Origin: Devosia ureilytica | Lineage (GTDB): Bacteria > Pseudomonadota > Alphaproteobacteria > Rhizobiales > Devosiaceae | Assembly: GCF_024273195.1 (NCBI RefSeq) | Contig: NZ_JAMZCU010000003.1 | Span: 637,146 to 701,145 of the forward strand | Direction: 5' to 3' | DNA length: 64,000 nt | Translations under genes and position numbers: made by a program | Notes under the pieces: model-generated | What the model saw: only the letters and a program-made list of their open reading frames with translations | Databases searched by the model: none | What the model was told of the DNA's origin: nothing | Shown here: one piece after another, positions 24,253 to 32,033 of the stretch | Numbering within the stretch: position 1 is the stretch's first letter | Layout of the letters: each line of letters opens with the position of its first letter

Positions 24253-25533
24253 TCACCGGAAAACGCTTGGCAGCCACAGCGACAGGGCCGGGATGTAGGT
24301 CACGAGGCCGAGAACGATCAGCCCCGCACCATAGAATGGCCAGACACTGCGCATGGCGGCCCAGATGGATATCTTGCCCACCGCCGCCGCCACGAATTGC
24401 ACCGGTCCAAGGGGCGGCGTATTGAGCCCGATCCCCAGGTTGAGGATCATGATGACGCCGAAATGCACCGGGTCGACACCAAAGCTGGTGACCATGGGCA
24501 GGAAGATCGGCGTGGTGATGATGATCAGCGGACCCATGTCCATGAACGTGCCCAGGATCAGCAGCAGCACATTGATGAGCAGCAGCACCATCAGCGGATC
24601 GCTGGTCAGCTGGCCGACCAATTCGGTCAGGATCGGCGCTACCTTGAGATAAGCCATCAGCCAGCCGAACGACGCCGCCGCACCGATGATGAACAGCACC
24701 ATGGCCGTGGTCCGCACCGCGCCAGTGACGCAATGCACAAAGGTCGACCAGCTCATGGTCCGGTAGACCAGCAGCGTCACGAGGAAGGCATAGATCACCG
24801 CCATGCAGGAGCTTTCCGTGGCGGTGAAAATCCCCGAGCGCACGCCACCAAAAATGATGGCAATGAGCATCAAACCCGGAATGGACACGAGGAAATACTG
24901 CAGCGCCTTGGCAAAGCCGGGGAACGGCTCGGTGGGGTATCCGCGACGCCGCGCCACGATATAGGCCGTAATCATCAGCGACAGCGCCAGCAGCAGGCCG
25001 GGGATGACACCTGCGGTGAACAGGTCCGCAATGGAAATGCGCCCGCCGCCCGACAGCGAATAGATGATCATGTTGTGGCTCGGCGGCAGCAGCAGCGCAA
25101 TCAGCGCCGCCATCGACGTCACGTTGACCGCATAGTCGGCGCCATAGCCGCGCGCCTTCATCTGTGGGATCATGATGCCGCCCACAGCCGCAGCTTCCGC
25201 CACGGCCGAACCGGAAATACCACCGAAAAGGGTCGAGGCCACGACATTGACCTGCCCCAGCCCGCCCCGGATATGCCCGACCAGGGCGCCGGCAAAGGCA
25301 ATGATCCGCGCGGCAATGCCGCCGCGCATCATCAGGTCGCCAGCAAAAATAAAGAAGGGAATAGCCAGCAGCGTGAACGGCGATACGCCCGAGTTCAGCT
25401 GCTGGAACACCACGACCGGAGGCCGTCCGATATAGACGATAGTGGCAAAGCTGGCGATGCCGAGCGAAAAGGCAATGGGCGTACCCACCACCATCAGGCC
25501 ACCGAAAACGCCAAAGAGAATCCAGTATTCCAT
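24253..25533 (-). CDS. TRAP transporter large permease subunit (DctM family)
   Basis: 426 residues, full length for DctM, with about 12 membrane segments. Family-typical segments include PFFIFAGDLMMRGGIAARI near residue 58, FGGISGSAVAEAAAVGGIMIPQM near 103 and LGTFMDMGPLIIITTPIFLP near 315. It couples sodium entry to substrate uptake together with the small DctQ subunit encoded five bases upstream. Genetic context indicates uronate or oligouronate import. Confidence 0.95.
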   Translation of the reverse strand: MEYWILFGVFGGLMVVGTPIAFSLGIASFATIVYIGRPPVVVFQQLNSGVSPFTLLAIPFFIFAGDLMMRGGIAARIIAFAGALVGHIRGGLGQVNVVASTLFGGISGSAVAEAAAVGGIMIPQMKARGYGADYAVNVTSMAALIALLLPPSHNMIIYSLSGGGRISIADLFTAGVIPGLLLALSLMITAYIVARRRGYPTEPFPGFAKALQYFLVSIPGLMLIAIIFGGVRSGIFTATESSCMAVIYAFLVTLLVYRTMSWSTFVHCVTGAVRTTAMVLFIIGAAASFGWLMAYLKVAPILTELVGQLTSDPLMVLLLINVLLLILGTFMDMGPLIIITTPIFLPMVTSFGVDPVHFGVIMILNLGIGLNTPPLGPVQFVAAAVGKISIWAAMRSVWPFYGAGLIVLGLVTYIPALSLWLPSVFR

Positions 25534-25538
25534 AACGA

Positions 25539-26066
25539 TCAGGCCTCGTTCACGGTCGGCTCGACGGAATCGGCGTCAACTGGTTCGCCGGCCAGGCGCA
25601 AAGCCATGCGCTCCAGCACGAACAGGCAAATCAGGACACCTGAAACCACGATGGGGAGATAGGTAAAAGTCTGCGGCAGGCCGATCACCGGAATGCGCAC
25701 GCTGGCGCCACGAATGGCAAGTTCACTGCCGTACCACACCATGCCGAAGGCAAATGCAAAAATGGCAATGTCACTGATGCTGCGCAGCCAGGGCTTGGCC
25801 ACGGGCGGCATCACATAGAGCAGCACGTCAAAGCCCATGTGGAATTTCTCCCGCACGCCCACCGCTGCACCCAGGAAGATGAACCAGCTCATGATCATGA
25901 TCGAAGCACCTTCCGTCCAGGACGGCGAAGCGTTGACCACGTAGCGCATATAGACCTGATAGGCGACGAGCACAGTCATCACCACGAGACCCGTCCCGGC
26001 AAGCCAGAGCGCGAGTGTCGAAATCGCGCTCAGCACGCGACTTGCCGCCAGGAGCCCGTTCTTCAT
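25539..26066 (-). CDS. TRAP transporter small permease subunit (DctQ family)
   Basis: 175 residues from ATG 26066; an upstream in-frame start would run into the intercistronic hairpin. Four membrane segments and the DctQ hallmark WTEGASIMIMSWFIFLGAAV near residue 52, followed by REKFHMGFDVL. It forms the membrane unit with DctM. The stop lies five bases before the dctM start. Confidence 0.93.
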   Translation of the reverse strand: MKNGLLAASRVLSAISTLALWLAGTGLVVMTVLVAYQVYMRYVVNASPSWTEGASIMIMSWFIFLGAAVGVREKFHMGFDVLLYVMPPVAKPWLRSISDIAIFAFAFGMVWYGSELAIRGASVRIPVIGLPQTFTYLPIVVSGVLICLFVLERMALRLAGEPVDADSVEPTVNEA

Positions 26067-26091
26067 CGGCTCATTCTCCTCGGAAAAGAAA

Positions 26092-26118
26092 CCGGGCCGG
26101 CCGCAAGGGCAGGCCCGG
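26092..26118 (-). other. Intercistronic hairpin after TRAP binding-protein gene
   Basis: CCGGGCC (26092-26098) and GGCCCGG (26112-26118) lie in the 61-base gap between dctP and dctQ. It has no T run, so it more likely stabilises the dctP transcript or attenuates read-through than terminates fully. Confidence 0.5.
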
Positions 26119-26127
26119 CAATAGGCA

Positions 26128-27108
26128 TCAGCCTTCGGTGGCTTGGATGCGGGCAACCAGGTCCTGCAGGGCAGGATCGGTCACATACTTCTCGTACACA
26201 GGCTTCATCGCTTCGATGAACGGAGCCTTGTCGACTTCGTTGATGGTCACGCCAAGTGCTTCGACCTTTGCCTTGGATTCAACTTCCTTGGCGGCCCAGA
26301 GCTCGCGCTGGTAAGCAACCGATTCCTTGGCGGCTTCGCGGAACGCGGCCTGGTCTTCGGCGGTGAGACCATCCCAGACAATCTTGGAAACAACCAGCAC
26401 CTCGGGCACCATCAGGTGTTCGTTCAGCGAGTAGAACTGGGCAACTTCAGCATGACCAGCAGTATCAAAGCTGGGGTAGTTGTTCTCGGCGCCGTCGATA
26501 ACGCCGGTCTGGATGCTCGAATAGACTTCGCCATAGGGCATCGGCGTGGCATTGCCGCCCAGGGCCGCAACCATGTCCACGAAAATATCCGAACCCATGA
26601 CGCGGAACTTCATGCCTTCCATGTCAGCCAGCGTATTGATCGGCTTCTGGCTGTTGTAGAAGGAGCGCGCGCCGCCGTCGTAGTAGGCCAGCGCAACGAC
26701 GTCCACGGCATCGAAGGCCGCCAGAATTTCGTCACCAATCGGGCCATCCAGCACATTGTGGAAGTGCTCGGTCGAACGGAAAATATAAGGCAGCTGCGTC
26801 ACGGTCGCCTCTGGCACCTGGGTGCCGAATGCGCCGATCGAGATGCGGTTGAGGTCGATCACGCCGAACTGGGTCTGCTCGATCGTGTCGGCTTCCTGGC
26901 CCAACTGAGCCGAGTGGAACACTTCAACCGAATAGCGACCATCGGTCTTTTCCGAGAGAAGTTCACCGAACTTCTTGACGGCTTCGACGGTAGGATAGCC
27001 ATCGGGGTGCGTGTCCGACGAACGCAGCACCGTCTGAGCGCTGGCAGCAGAAATCATGAGCGAAGATGCAATGACGGCCACAGCCGCCATCTTAGGCAGA
27101 TGAAACAT
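26128..27108 (-). CDS. TRAP transporter substrate-binding protein (DctP family)
   Basis: 326 residues from ATG 27108, preceded by GGGAGG at ideal spacing; the in-frame ATG at 27132 is rejected for lack of a ribosome site. Signal peptide about 1-25 ending ISAASAQ. Mature protein begins [18 protein letters not shown] and contains the [19 protein letters not shown] region with the conserved Arg that binds the ligand carboxylate. It is the first gene of a seven-gene operon (dctP, dctQ, dctM, gntR, kduI, kduD, kdgF). The ligand is therefore probably a uronate. Confidence 0.94.
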   Translation of the reverse strand: MFHLPKMAAVAVIASSLMISAASAQTVLRSSDTHPDGYPTVEAVKKFGELLSEKTDGRYSVEVFHSAQLGQEADTIEQTQFGVIDLNRISIGAFGTQVPEATVTQLPYIFRSTEHFHNVLDGPIGDEILAAFDAVDVVALAYYDGGARSFYNSQKPINTLADMEGMKFRVMGSDIFVDMVAALGGNATPMPYGEVYSSIQTGVIDGAENNYPSFDTAGHAEVAQFYSLNEHLMVPEVLVVSKIVWDGLTAEDQAAFREAAKESVAYQRELWAAKEVESKAKVEALGVTINEVDKAPFIEAMKPVYEKYVTDPALQDLVARIQATEG

Positions 27109-27252
27109 GGTTGTCCTCCCAATGTGTTTCAAAGGCCGGGAGGCAATAGGTCCCTACCGGCCCAAACGGCAGATCATCCTGCCGTCGGCTCACGTCTCTT
27201 TACCGATGGGCGAGCCTTGGATAAAACTGGTATGGAAGTTGAAGTGACAAGT

Positions 27253-27280
27253 CAACATACAATCATTCGTATGTTGTATG
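27253..27280 (-). promoter_or_regulatory. Probable GntR/FadR operator overlapping TRAP-kdu promoter
   Basis: Two nested inverted repeats share one centre or nearly so: CAACATAC (27253-27260) with GTATGTTG (27269-27276), and CATACAA (27256-27262) with TTGTATG (27274-27280). A TTGACT -35-like box (minus strand 27255-27250) overlaps the edge. FadR-type repressors bind such AT-rich palindromes, and the operon encodes one. Confidence 0.6.
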
Positions 27281-27318
27281 ATGAATTTGGCCGCTGATTT
27301 CCCCCCGCCGAAAACCAA

Positions 27319-27346
27319 AAAGCCCCGGACCTGCATCCGGGGCTTT
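27319..27346 (-). terminator. Terminator after lpdA
   Basis: AAAGCCCCGGA and TCCGGGGCTTT form an 11-bp perfect stem with a 6-base loop, followed on the minus strand by a T-rich TTTTGGTTTT tract. Confidence 0.85.
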
Positions 27347-27368
27347 GGCGTTTGAGGCCGTAATGGGG

Positions 27369-28778
27369 TCAGATGTGGATCGCCCCATCGCCCAGCGACA
27401 GCGCGGCCTCGCGGATCGCTTCGCTCAGGGTCGGATGGGCGTGAGTGGTCCGGGCCAGGTCTTCGGACGCGCCAGAGAACTCCATCAGCGTCACCAGTTC
27501 ATGGATCATCTCGCCGGCATTCTTGCCCACGATATGCGCGCCCAACACCCGGTCGGTTTCGACGTCGGCGAGGATTTTCACAAAGCCCTGGGTGGCCAAC
27601 ATGGCCTTGGCACGACCATTGGCGGTAAAGGGGAATTTGCCGATCTTGTAGTTGACGCCATCGGCCTTAAGCTCGTCCTCGGTCTTGCCCACCGAGGCAA
27701 CCTCAGGGTTGGTATAAACCACGGCCGGAATGGCGGCGTAGTTCACATGGCCTGACTGGCCACCGAGGATTTCGGCAACAGCAATACCCTCGTCCTCGGC
27801 CTTGTGCGCCAGCATCGGCCCGACGATGACGTCGCCAATCGCATAGATGCCGTCGACCGAACTCTTGTAATGCGCGTCGACCCGCACCCGGCCGCGCTCG
27901 TCCAGCGCCACGCCGGCAAGGTCGAGGCCAAGTCCCTCGGTGAACGGCTTACGACCGATGGCCACCAGCGCCACATCGGCATCCAGCACTTCCGCCTCGC
28001 CACCCTTGGCAGGTTCGACCTTGACCTTGAGCGTGCCGTCTTCCTGCTTGTCGACACCCGCGACCTTGCTCGAGAGCTTGAACTCCATGCCCTGCTTTTG
28101 CAGCATGCGCTGGAACTGGCGGGCCACTTCGCTGTCCATGCCGGGCAGGATACGGTCGAGATATTCAACGACGGTCACCTGCGCGCCAAGGCGCATCCAC
28201 ACCGAACCAAGCTCCAGCCCGATCACACCGGCGCCGATCACCACGAGCTTATTGGGCACCTTGTCCAGCGTCAGCCCGCCGGTGGAGGTCACGATGGTCT
28301 TTTCGTCAATCTCGATGCCCGGCAGATTGGCCGAAACCGAACCGGTCGCGATCACGATATTCTTGGTGGCGATCTCGGTCTGGGCGCCGGTCTGCGGCGT
28401 CACCAGCACCTTGCCGGCCGAGGGGATCGAGCCGATGCCGCGGAAGACGGTGATCTTGTTCTTCTTGAACAGGTAATCCACGCCGCCAACATTGGAGGCC
28501 ACCGTTTCGGAACGGTGGTTCTGCATCTGCTTGAGGTTGAGCTGGGGCGCGGGAATATCGATGCCCAGCGCCTTGAAGCCATGCCCGGCTTCCTCAAACA
28601 ATTCAGAAGCATGCAGCAGCGCCTTGGAGGGGATGCAGCCGATATTGAGGCAAGTGCCGCCCAGCGTCGCCCATTTCTCCACCACAGCCACCTTCATGCC
28701 CAGCTGTGCCGCACGGATCGCGCAGACATAGCCGCCGGGGCCGGAGCCGATGATGGTAAGGTCGAATTGGTCAGCCAT
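27369..28778 (-). CDS. lpdA: Dihydrolipoyl dehydrogenase (E3)
   Basis: 469 residues from ATG 28778. FAD-binding [15 protein letters not shown] at the N terminus, redox-active disulfide in [17 protein letters not shown] near residue 43, NAD-binding [12 protein letters not shown] near 180, and the C-terminal His-Glu pair in [11 protein letters not shown]. It reoxidises lipoyl groups of 2-oxoacid dehydrogenases. As the last catalytic gene of the sucA-sucB region it serves the 2-oxoglutarate dehydrogenase complex and perhaps others. Two or three small unrelated genes separate it from sucB. Confidence 0.96.
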   Translation of the reverse strand: MADQFDLTIIGSGPGGYVCAIRAAQLGMKVAVVEKWATLGGTCLNIGCIPSKALLHASELFEEAGHGFKALGIDIPAPQLNLKQMQNHRSETVASNVGGVDYLFKKNKITVFRGIGSIPSAGKVLVTPQTGAQTEIATKNIVIATGSVSANLPGIEIDEKTIVTSTGGLTLDKVPNKLVVIGAGVIGLELGSVWMRLGAQVTVVEYLDRILPGMDSEVARQFQRMLQKQGMEFKLSSKVAGVDKQEDGTLKVKVEPAKGGEAEVLDADVALVAIGRKPFTEGLGLDLAGVALDERGRVRVDAHYKSSVDGIYAIGDVIVGPMLAHKAEDEGIAVAEILGGQSGHVNYAAIPAVVYTNPEVASVGKTEDELKADGVNYKIGKFPFTANGRAKAMLATQGFVKILADVETDRVLGAHIVGKNAGEMIHELVTLMEFSGASEDLARTTHAHPTLSEAIREAALSLGDGAIHI

Positions 28779-28802
28779 TGTCTTGAGCCTCAACAGAGTT
28801 TG

Positions 28803-29435
28803 TCAGCGCTGCTGTGCCAGTGCGACACGCACCGCCAGCGCCAGGAATGTAATGCCGGTGACCCGATTAAACCACCGACCGAAACGGAAAAAGCCTGCCC
28901 GCACCTTCGGTGTCGTAAAGAAAATCGACACCAATGCGAACCAGGCAAAAAGCATGAGGCTCATGCTGCCCACATAAATCACCTTGATCTGCCCCGCCGT
29001 GTGGATCGACACCAGCGAGGTGAACAGGGCCAGGAAGAACAGCACCGCCTTGGGATTGAGCAGATTAGTCAGGAAGCCCAGAGCAAAGGCCGCCATGTCG
29101 CCCTTGTGCGCAACCTCCCCCTGGCCCACCACGGGCGGCTGCGGCGGCGGGCTGCGCAGCGCCGCAATGGCCAGCCAGACCAGATAGGCGGCCCCGGCCC
29201 ATTTGAGAATATTGAACACCAGCAGCGACTGCCCGACGATTACGCCGACGCCTAGCAGCGTATAGGACCCATGCACCAGAATTGACGTCGCGATACCCGC
29301 TGAGGTCAGCAGCGCCTCGCGCCGCCCATGCACCACCGATTGGCGCAGCACCATCGCAAAATCGGCGCCCGGAATCACAGCATTGATACCAAAGGCCAGC
29401 ATCAAGCCCAGAAATTCGAACCAAGGGAAGTCCAT
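28803..29435 (-). CDS. LysE/RhtB family exporter
   Basis: 210 residues, six membrane segments. The LysE signature GINAVIPGADFAMVLRQSV near residue 16 and GFLTNLLNPKAVLFFLALF near 120 are diagnostic. Members export amino acids or homoserine lactones. It starts about 110 bases downstream of the MAPEG gene and ends 25 bases before lpdA on the same strand. Substrate unknown. Confidence 0.92.
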   Translation of the reverse strand: MDFPWFEFLGLMLAFGINAVIPGADFAMVLRQSVVHGRREALLTSAGIATSILVHGSYTLLGVGVIVGQSLLVFNILKWAGAAYLVWLAIAALRSPPPQPPVVGQGEVAHKGDMAAFALGFLTNLLNPKAVLFFLALFTSLVSIHTAGQIKVIYVGSMSLMLFAWFALVSIFFTTPKVRAGFFRFGRWFNRVTGITFLALAVRVALAQQR

Positions 29436-29547
29436 AGGTCGCCACCGCCGCGATTAAGCAGGCAAAGCGTTACACCAGCACCGCGTGATGGGCAACGCAG
29501 GTGCGATGATCGCCCCCTGCCCAATCAGCAAGGCCGCGGGCAAATGC

Positions 29548-29937
29548 TTAAAACGCGACGCCGACGAACAGCAGCACCAGCCCGGCAAGCGACACTGTCC
29601 AGATCAGCGAGCGCAATTGTGGAACATCTACGAAATAGGCCGGCAGATAGGCCCAGCGCGCCCAGAACCAAATCTGCGAACCCCATTGCGTCAAGCCATC
29701 TGACCGCCCGGACAATTCCGTCGCCACTGCCAGCGCGATGAACAGGCCATAGGTCTCGAGGAAATTGCTCAGCGCCCGCTCGCCGCGCACCGTCCACTTG
29801 TTGGGCGCGCGCTCATGGTCACGCTGGCTATTGGCGTGCTCCACCCCATAGTCGATGCGGTAGAGCGTCGATTGCACCCCAAGATAGGTGCAGGCCAGCA
29901 CGGCGCTCCAGATGAGCAGGGTCAGTTCGACAGACAT
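29548..29937 (-). CDS. MAPEG family membrane protein
   Basis: 129 residues, four membrane segments, with the MAPEG features GERALSNFLETYGLFIALAV near residue 52 and WARWAYLPAYF near 91. Bacterial members of this membrane-associated eicosanoid/glutathione metabolism family mostly have unknown substrates, and some conjugate glutathione. It could share a transcript with neighbours but is spaced by 85-110 bases on each side. No clear functional link with the TCA genes. Confidence 0.9.
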   Translation of the reverse strand: MSVELTLLIWSAVLACTYLGVQSTLYRIDYGVEHANSQRDHERAPNKWTVRGERALSNFLETYGLFIALAVATELSGRSDGLTQWGSQIWFWARWAYLPAYFVDVPQLRSLIWTVSLAGLVLLFVGVAF

Positions 29938-30022
29938 AGGTTTCTCCTGTTGCCATCCGCAACGCGGCCCGTGTCCACCTGGATCACCAAAAAACCCGAA
30001 CTGGCAAAGATTTGGCCCTGGC

Positions 30023-30475
30023 TCAGGACGATGAAATGTCCTGCGCTCGCTTCAACACGCCCGGCAATTGCTGGTCGATATCGAGGGCCTCGCTATCGAC
30101 CTGCTCGAGAAAGGTGCGGCAGAACACGCTCTTGTCGGCGGCCTGGTTATAGGCGCTCATAATCTGGCTGCCGCCATAGGTCTCGGCAGCTTCCTGCTGG
30201 CCCTCGGTTCCACCGCCCAGCCGGGCAATCACCCGATCCGCCAGATCGAGATAGCCGATATTGCGCAGATACCAGTTCTCGGCCGCCGCCTTATAGGCAT
30301 TGTCCAACCCCGTGGTCTCGTAGCAATGGGTGGTCATCGCATCGACAATGGCCCTGGAACCATGAAACGCCATGAGTTCGCCCACAAGGCTCGCGTCGGC
30401 GCTGGCCTGCTCCTGCGCTGACACCGGCGCGACCAAGAGGGCCACCATGCCCCAAAAACCCAGTCCTGATTTCAA
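30023..30475 (-). CDS. Secreted protein of unknown function, 150 aa
   Basis: The start is uncertain. A TTG at 30475 with GGAG eight bases upstream gives a signal peptide (short basic start, LGFWGMVALLVAPVSA) and a mature protein of about 125 residues; longer starts to 30589 place a charged stretch before the signal peptide. The mature part is helical, rich in Ala and acidic residues, with two cysteines (THCYETT and FCRTF) likely forming a disulfide. I recognise no family. It follows the sucB terminator, so it probably has its own promoter. Confidence 0.6.
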   Translation of the reverse strand: MKSGLGFWGMVALLVAPVSAQEQASADASLVGELMAFHGSRAIVDAMTTHCYETTGLDNAYKAAAENWYLRNIGYLDLADRVIARLGGGTEGQQEAAETYGGSQIMSAYNQAADKSVFCRTFLEQVDSEALDIDQQLPGVLKRAQDISSS

Positions 30476-30589
30476 GCCAAACACTCCAGAACGCCCCTGA
30501 TGCGCGTCCACGCCCCCATGCATATCGACGCCAAATGCTAAAGCAACCTTACCGGCCCGCCTGATCCCCACACCATTACGTGACAACAA

Positions 30590-30613
30590 AAGGGCCCGCC
30601 GGAGCGGACCCTT
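30590..30613 (-). terminator. Terminator after sucB
   Basis: AAGGGCCCGC and GCGGACCCTT form a 10-bp stem with one G-U pair and a 4-base loop, 25 bases past the sucB stop, followed on the minus strand by TTTTGTTGT. Confidence 0.8.
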
Positions 30614-30637
30614 AAAATCTGAGAACTGTGGCTAGAA

Positions 30638-31909
30638 TTAGAGGTCCAGCACCAGCCGCTCGGGGGCCTCAAGGCTTTCCTTGACGCGCACGAGGAAGGT
30701 CACGGCTTCCTTGCCATCGACAATGCGGTGATCGTAGCTCAGCGCCAGATACATCATCGGGCGGATGACGATCTGACCGCCGACGACGACCGGACGTTCC
30801 TGGATCTTGTGCATGCCCAGAATGCCCGACTGCGGGGCATTCAGGATCGGCGTCGACATCAGCGAGCCATAGACGCCACCATTGGAAATGGTGAAGGTGC
30901 CGCCCTGCATGTCGGCCATGCTGAGCTGGCCGTCGCGGGCCTTGCGACCCAGGTTGCCGATTTCCTTTTCGATCTCGGCAATGCTCATCTGGTCGGCATT
31001 GCGCACCACTGGCACGACAAGGCCCTTTTCTGTGCCAACGGCCACGCCGATATGGGCATATTTCTTGTAGATCAGGTCATCGCCATCGATCTCGGCATTG
31101 ACCGCCGGGATTTCCTTGAGCGCATGGACCACGGCCTTGGTGAAAAAGCCCATGAAGCCCAACTTGACGCCGTGCTTCTTCTCGAACAGCTCCTTGTAGG
31201 AATTGCGCAGATCCATCACCGGCTTCATGTCGACCTCGTTGAACGTGGTCAGCATGGCGGCAGAGTTCTGCGCGTCCTTGAGGCGGCGGGCAATGGTCTG
31301 GCGCAGCCGGGTCATCTTGACCCGCTCTTCACCAGCCGCATCGTCAGCCGAAACCGGTGCACGCGGCGCTGCCGGAGCCTTGGCAGCAGCCGGGGCGGGA
31401 GCAGCAGCAGGAGCCGGTTTGGCCAGCGCGGCCAGCACGTCTTCCTTGAGCACCTGTCCGGCCTTGCCCGAACCGGCAATAGTGTCGGCGTCGAGGCCCT
31501 TTTCATTGATCATCTTCTGCGCCGATGGCGCCGGGGCGCGGTCAGTGGCAGTCACCGGCTGGGCCGCAGGCTCGGGCTTGATCACTTCGGGACCAGCCGC
31601 ATTATTGGCCGGCGTGTCAGTCTTGGCTTCCGCAGCAGGCGCAGCGGCCGGGGCCGAGGCAGCAGCGCCCGAACCGGCGGCGATCGCGCCGAGCAGCGCG
31701 CCCACATCAACGGTTTCGCCCGGCTGCGCAGCAATGGCTTCCAAAACGCCAGCCGAGGGGGCCGGCACTTCGATGGTCACCTTGTCGGTTTCCAGCTCGA
31801 CGATAGGCTCATCGGCGGCAACACTGTCGCCCACCTTCTTGAACCACTGGCCGATGGTGGCCTCGGTAACGCTTTCACCCAGGGTCGGGACGCGGATTTC
31901 TGTCGACAT
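30638..31909 (-). CDS. sucB: 2-oxoglutarate dehydrogenase E2 (dihydrolipoamide succinyltransferase)
   Basis: 423 residues. One lipoyl domain (1-77, lipoylated Lys in [14 protein letters not shown] near residue 43), an Ala/Pro linker, a peripheral subunit-binding domain (about 125-165, [19 protein letters not shown]), a second linker, then the catalytic domain (about 195-423) ending with [12 protein letters not shown], which holds the catalytic His and Asp. It transfers the succinyl group from E1 to coenzyme A. It is downstream of sucA on the same strand, separated by 124 bases containing a repeat and a large hairpin. Confidence 0.96.
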   Translation of the reverse strand: MSTEIRVPTLGESVTEATIGQWFKKVGDSVAADEPIVELETDKVTIEVPAPSAGVLEAIAAQPGETVDVGALLGAIAAGSGAAASAPAAAPAAEAKTDTPANNAAGPEVIKPEPAAQPVTATDRAPAPSAQKMINEKGLDADTIAGSGKAGQVLKEDVLAALAKPAPAAAPAPAAAKAPAAPRAPVSADDAAGEERVKMTRLRQTIARRLKDAQNSAAMLTTFNEVDMKPVMDLRNSYKELFEKKHGVKLGFMGFFTKAVVHALKEIPAVNAEIDGDDLIYKKYAHIGVAVGTEKGLVVPVVRNADQMSIAEIEKEIGNLGRKARDGQLSMADMQGGTFTISNGGVYGSLMSTPILNAPQSGILGMHKIQERPVVVGGQIVIRPMMYLALSYDHRIVDGKEAVTFLVRVKESLEAPERLVLDL

Positions 31910-31925
31910 TGAGAATTGTCCTTCA

Positions 31926-31980
31926 AGAGCGCTTCCAGCAAAAGTGGCAACGGTTTTGCGGTTCGGAAGCGCGACAAAAA
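31926..31980. repeat. Dispersed ~55-bp intergenic repeat, copy 2 (sucA-sucB gap)
   Basis: AGAGCGCTTCCAGCAAAA to GGTTCGGAAGCGCGACAAAA, nearly identical to 14657-14710 and in the same orientation. Confidence 0.75.
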
Positions 31981-31988
31981 ATACTTTA

Positions 31989-32025
31989 GATCAGTTCGCC
32001 GTTTTAGCGAAACGGTGAACTGATC
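31989..32025 (-). other. Large intercistronic hairpin between sucA and sucB
   Basis: GATCAGTTCGCCGTTT and AAACGGTGAACTGATC pair over 16 bp (one G-U or A-C type mismatch depending on strand) with a 5-base loop, nine bases past the sucA stop. It has no long T run. It may act as an RNA processing or attenuation element or belong to the adjacent repeat. Confidence 0.6.
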
Positions 32026-32033
32026 TACTCGGG

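Noticed and set aside
23761..25662. A 633-codon plus-strand frame across gntR, dctM and dctQ
   Set aside because: Antisense to three well-supported genes; its product is a low-complexity His/Gln/Arg-rich chain typical of shadow frames.
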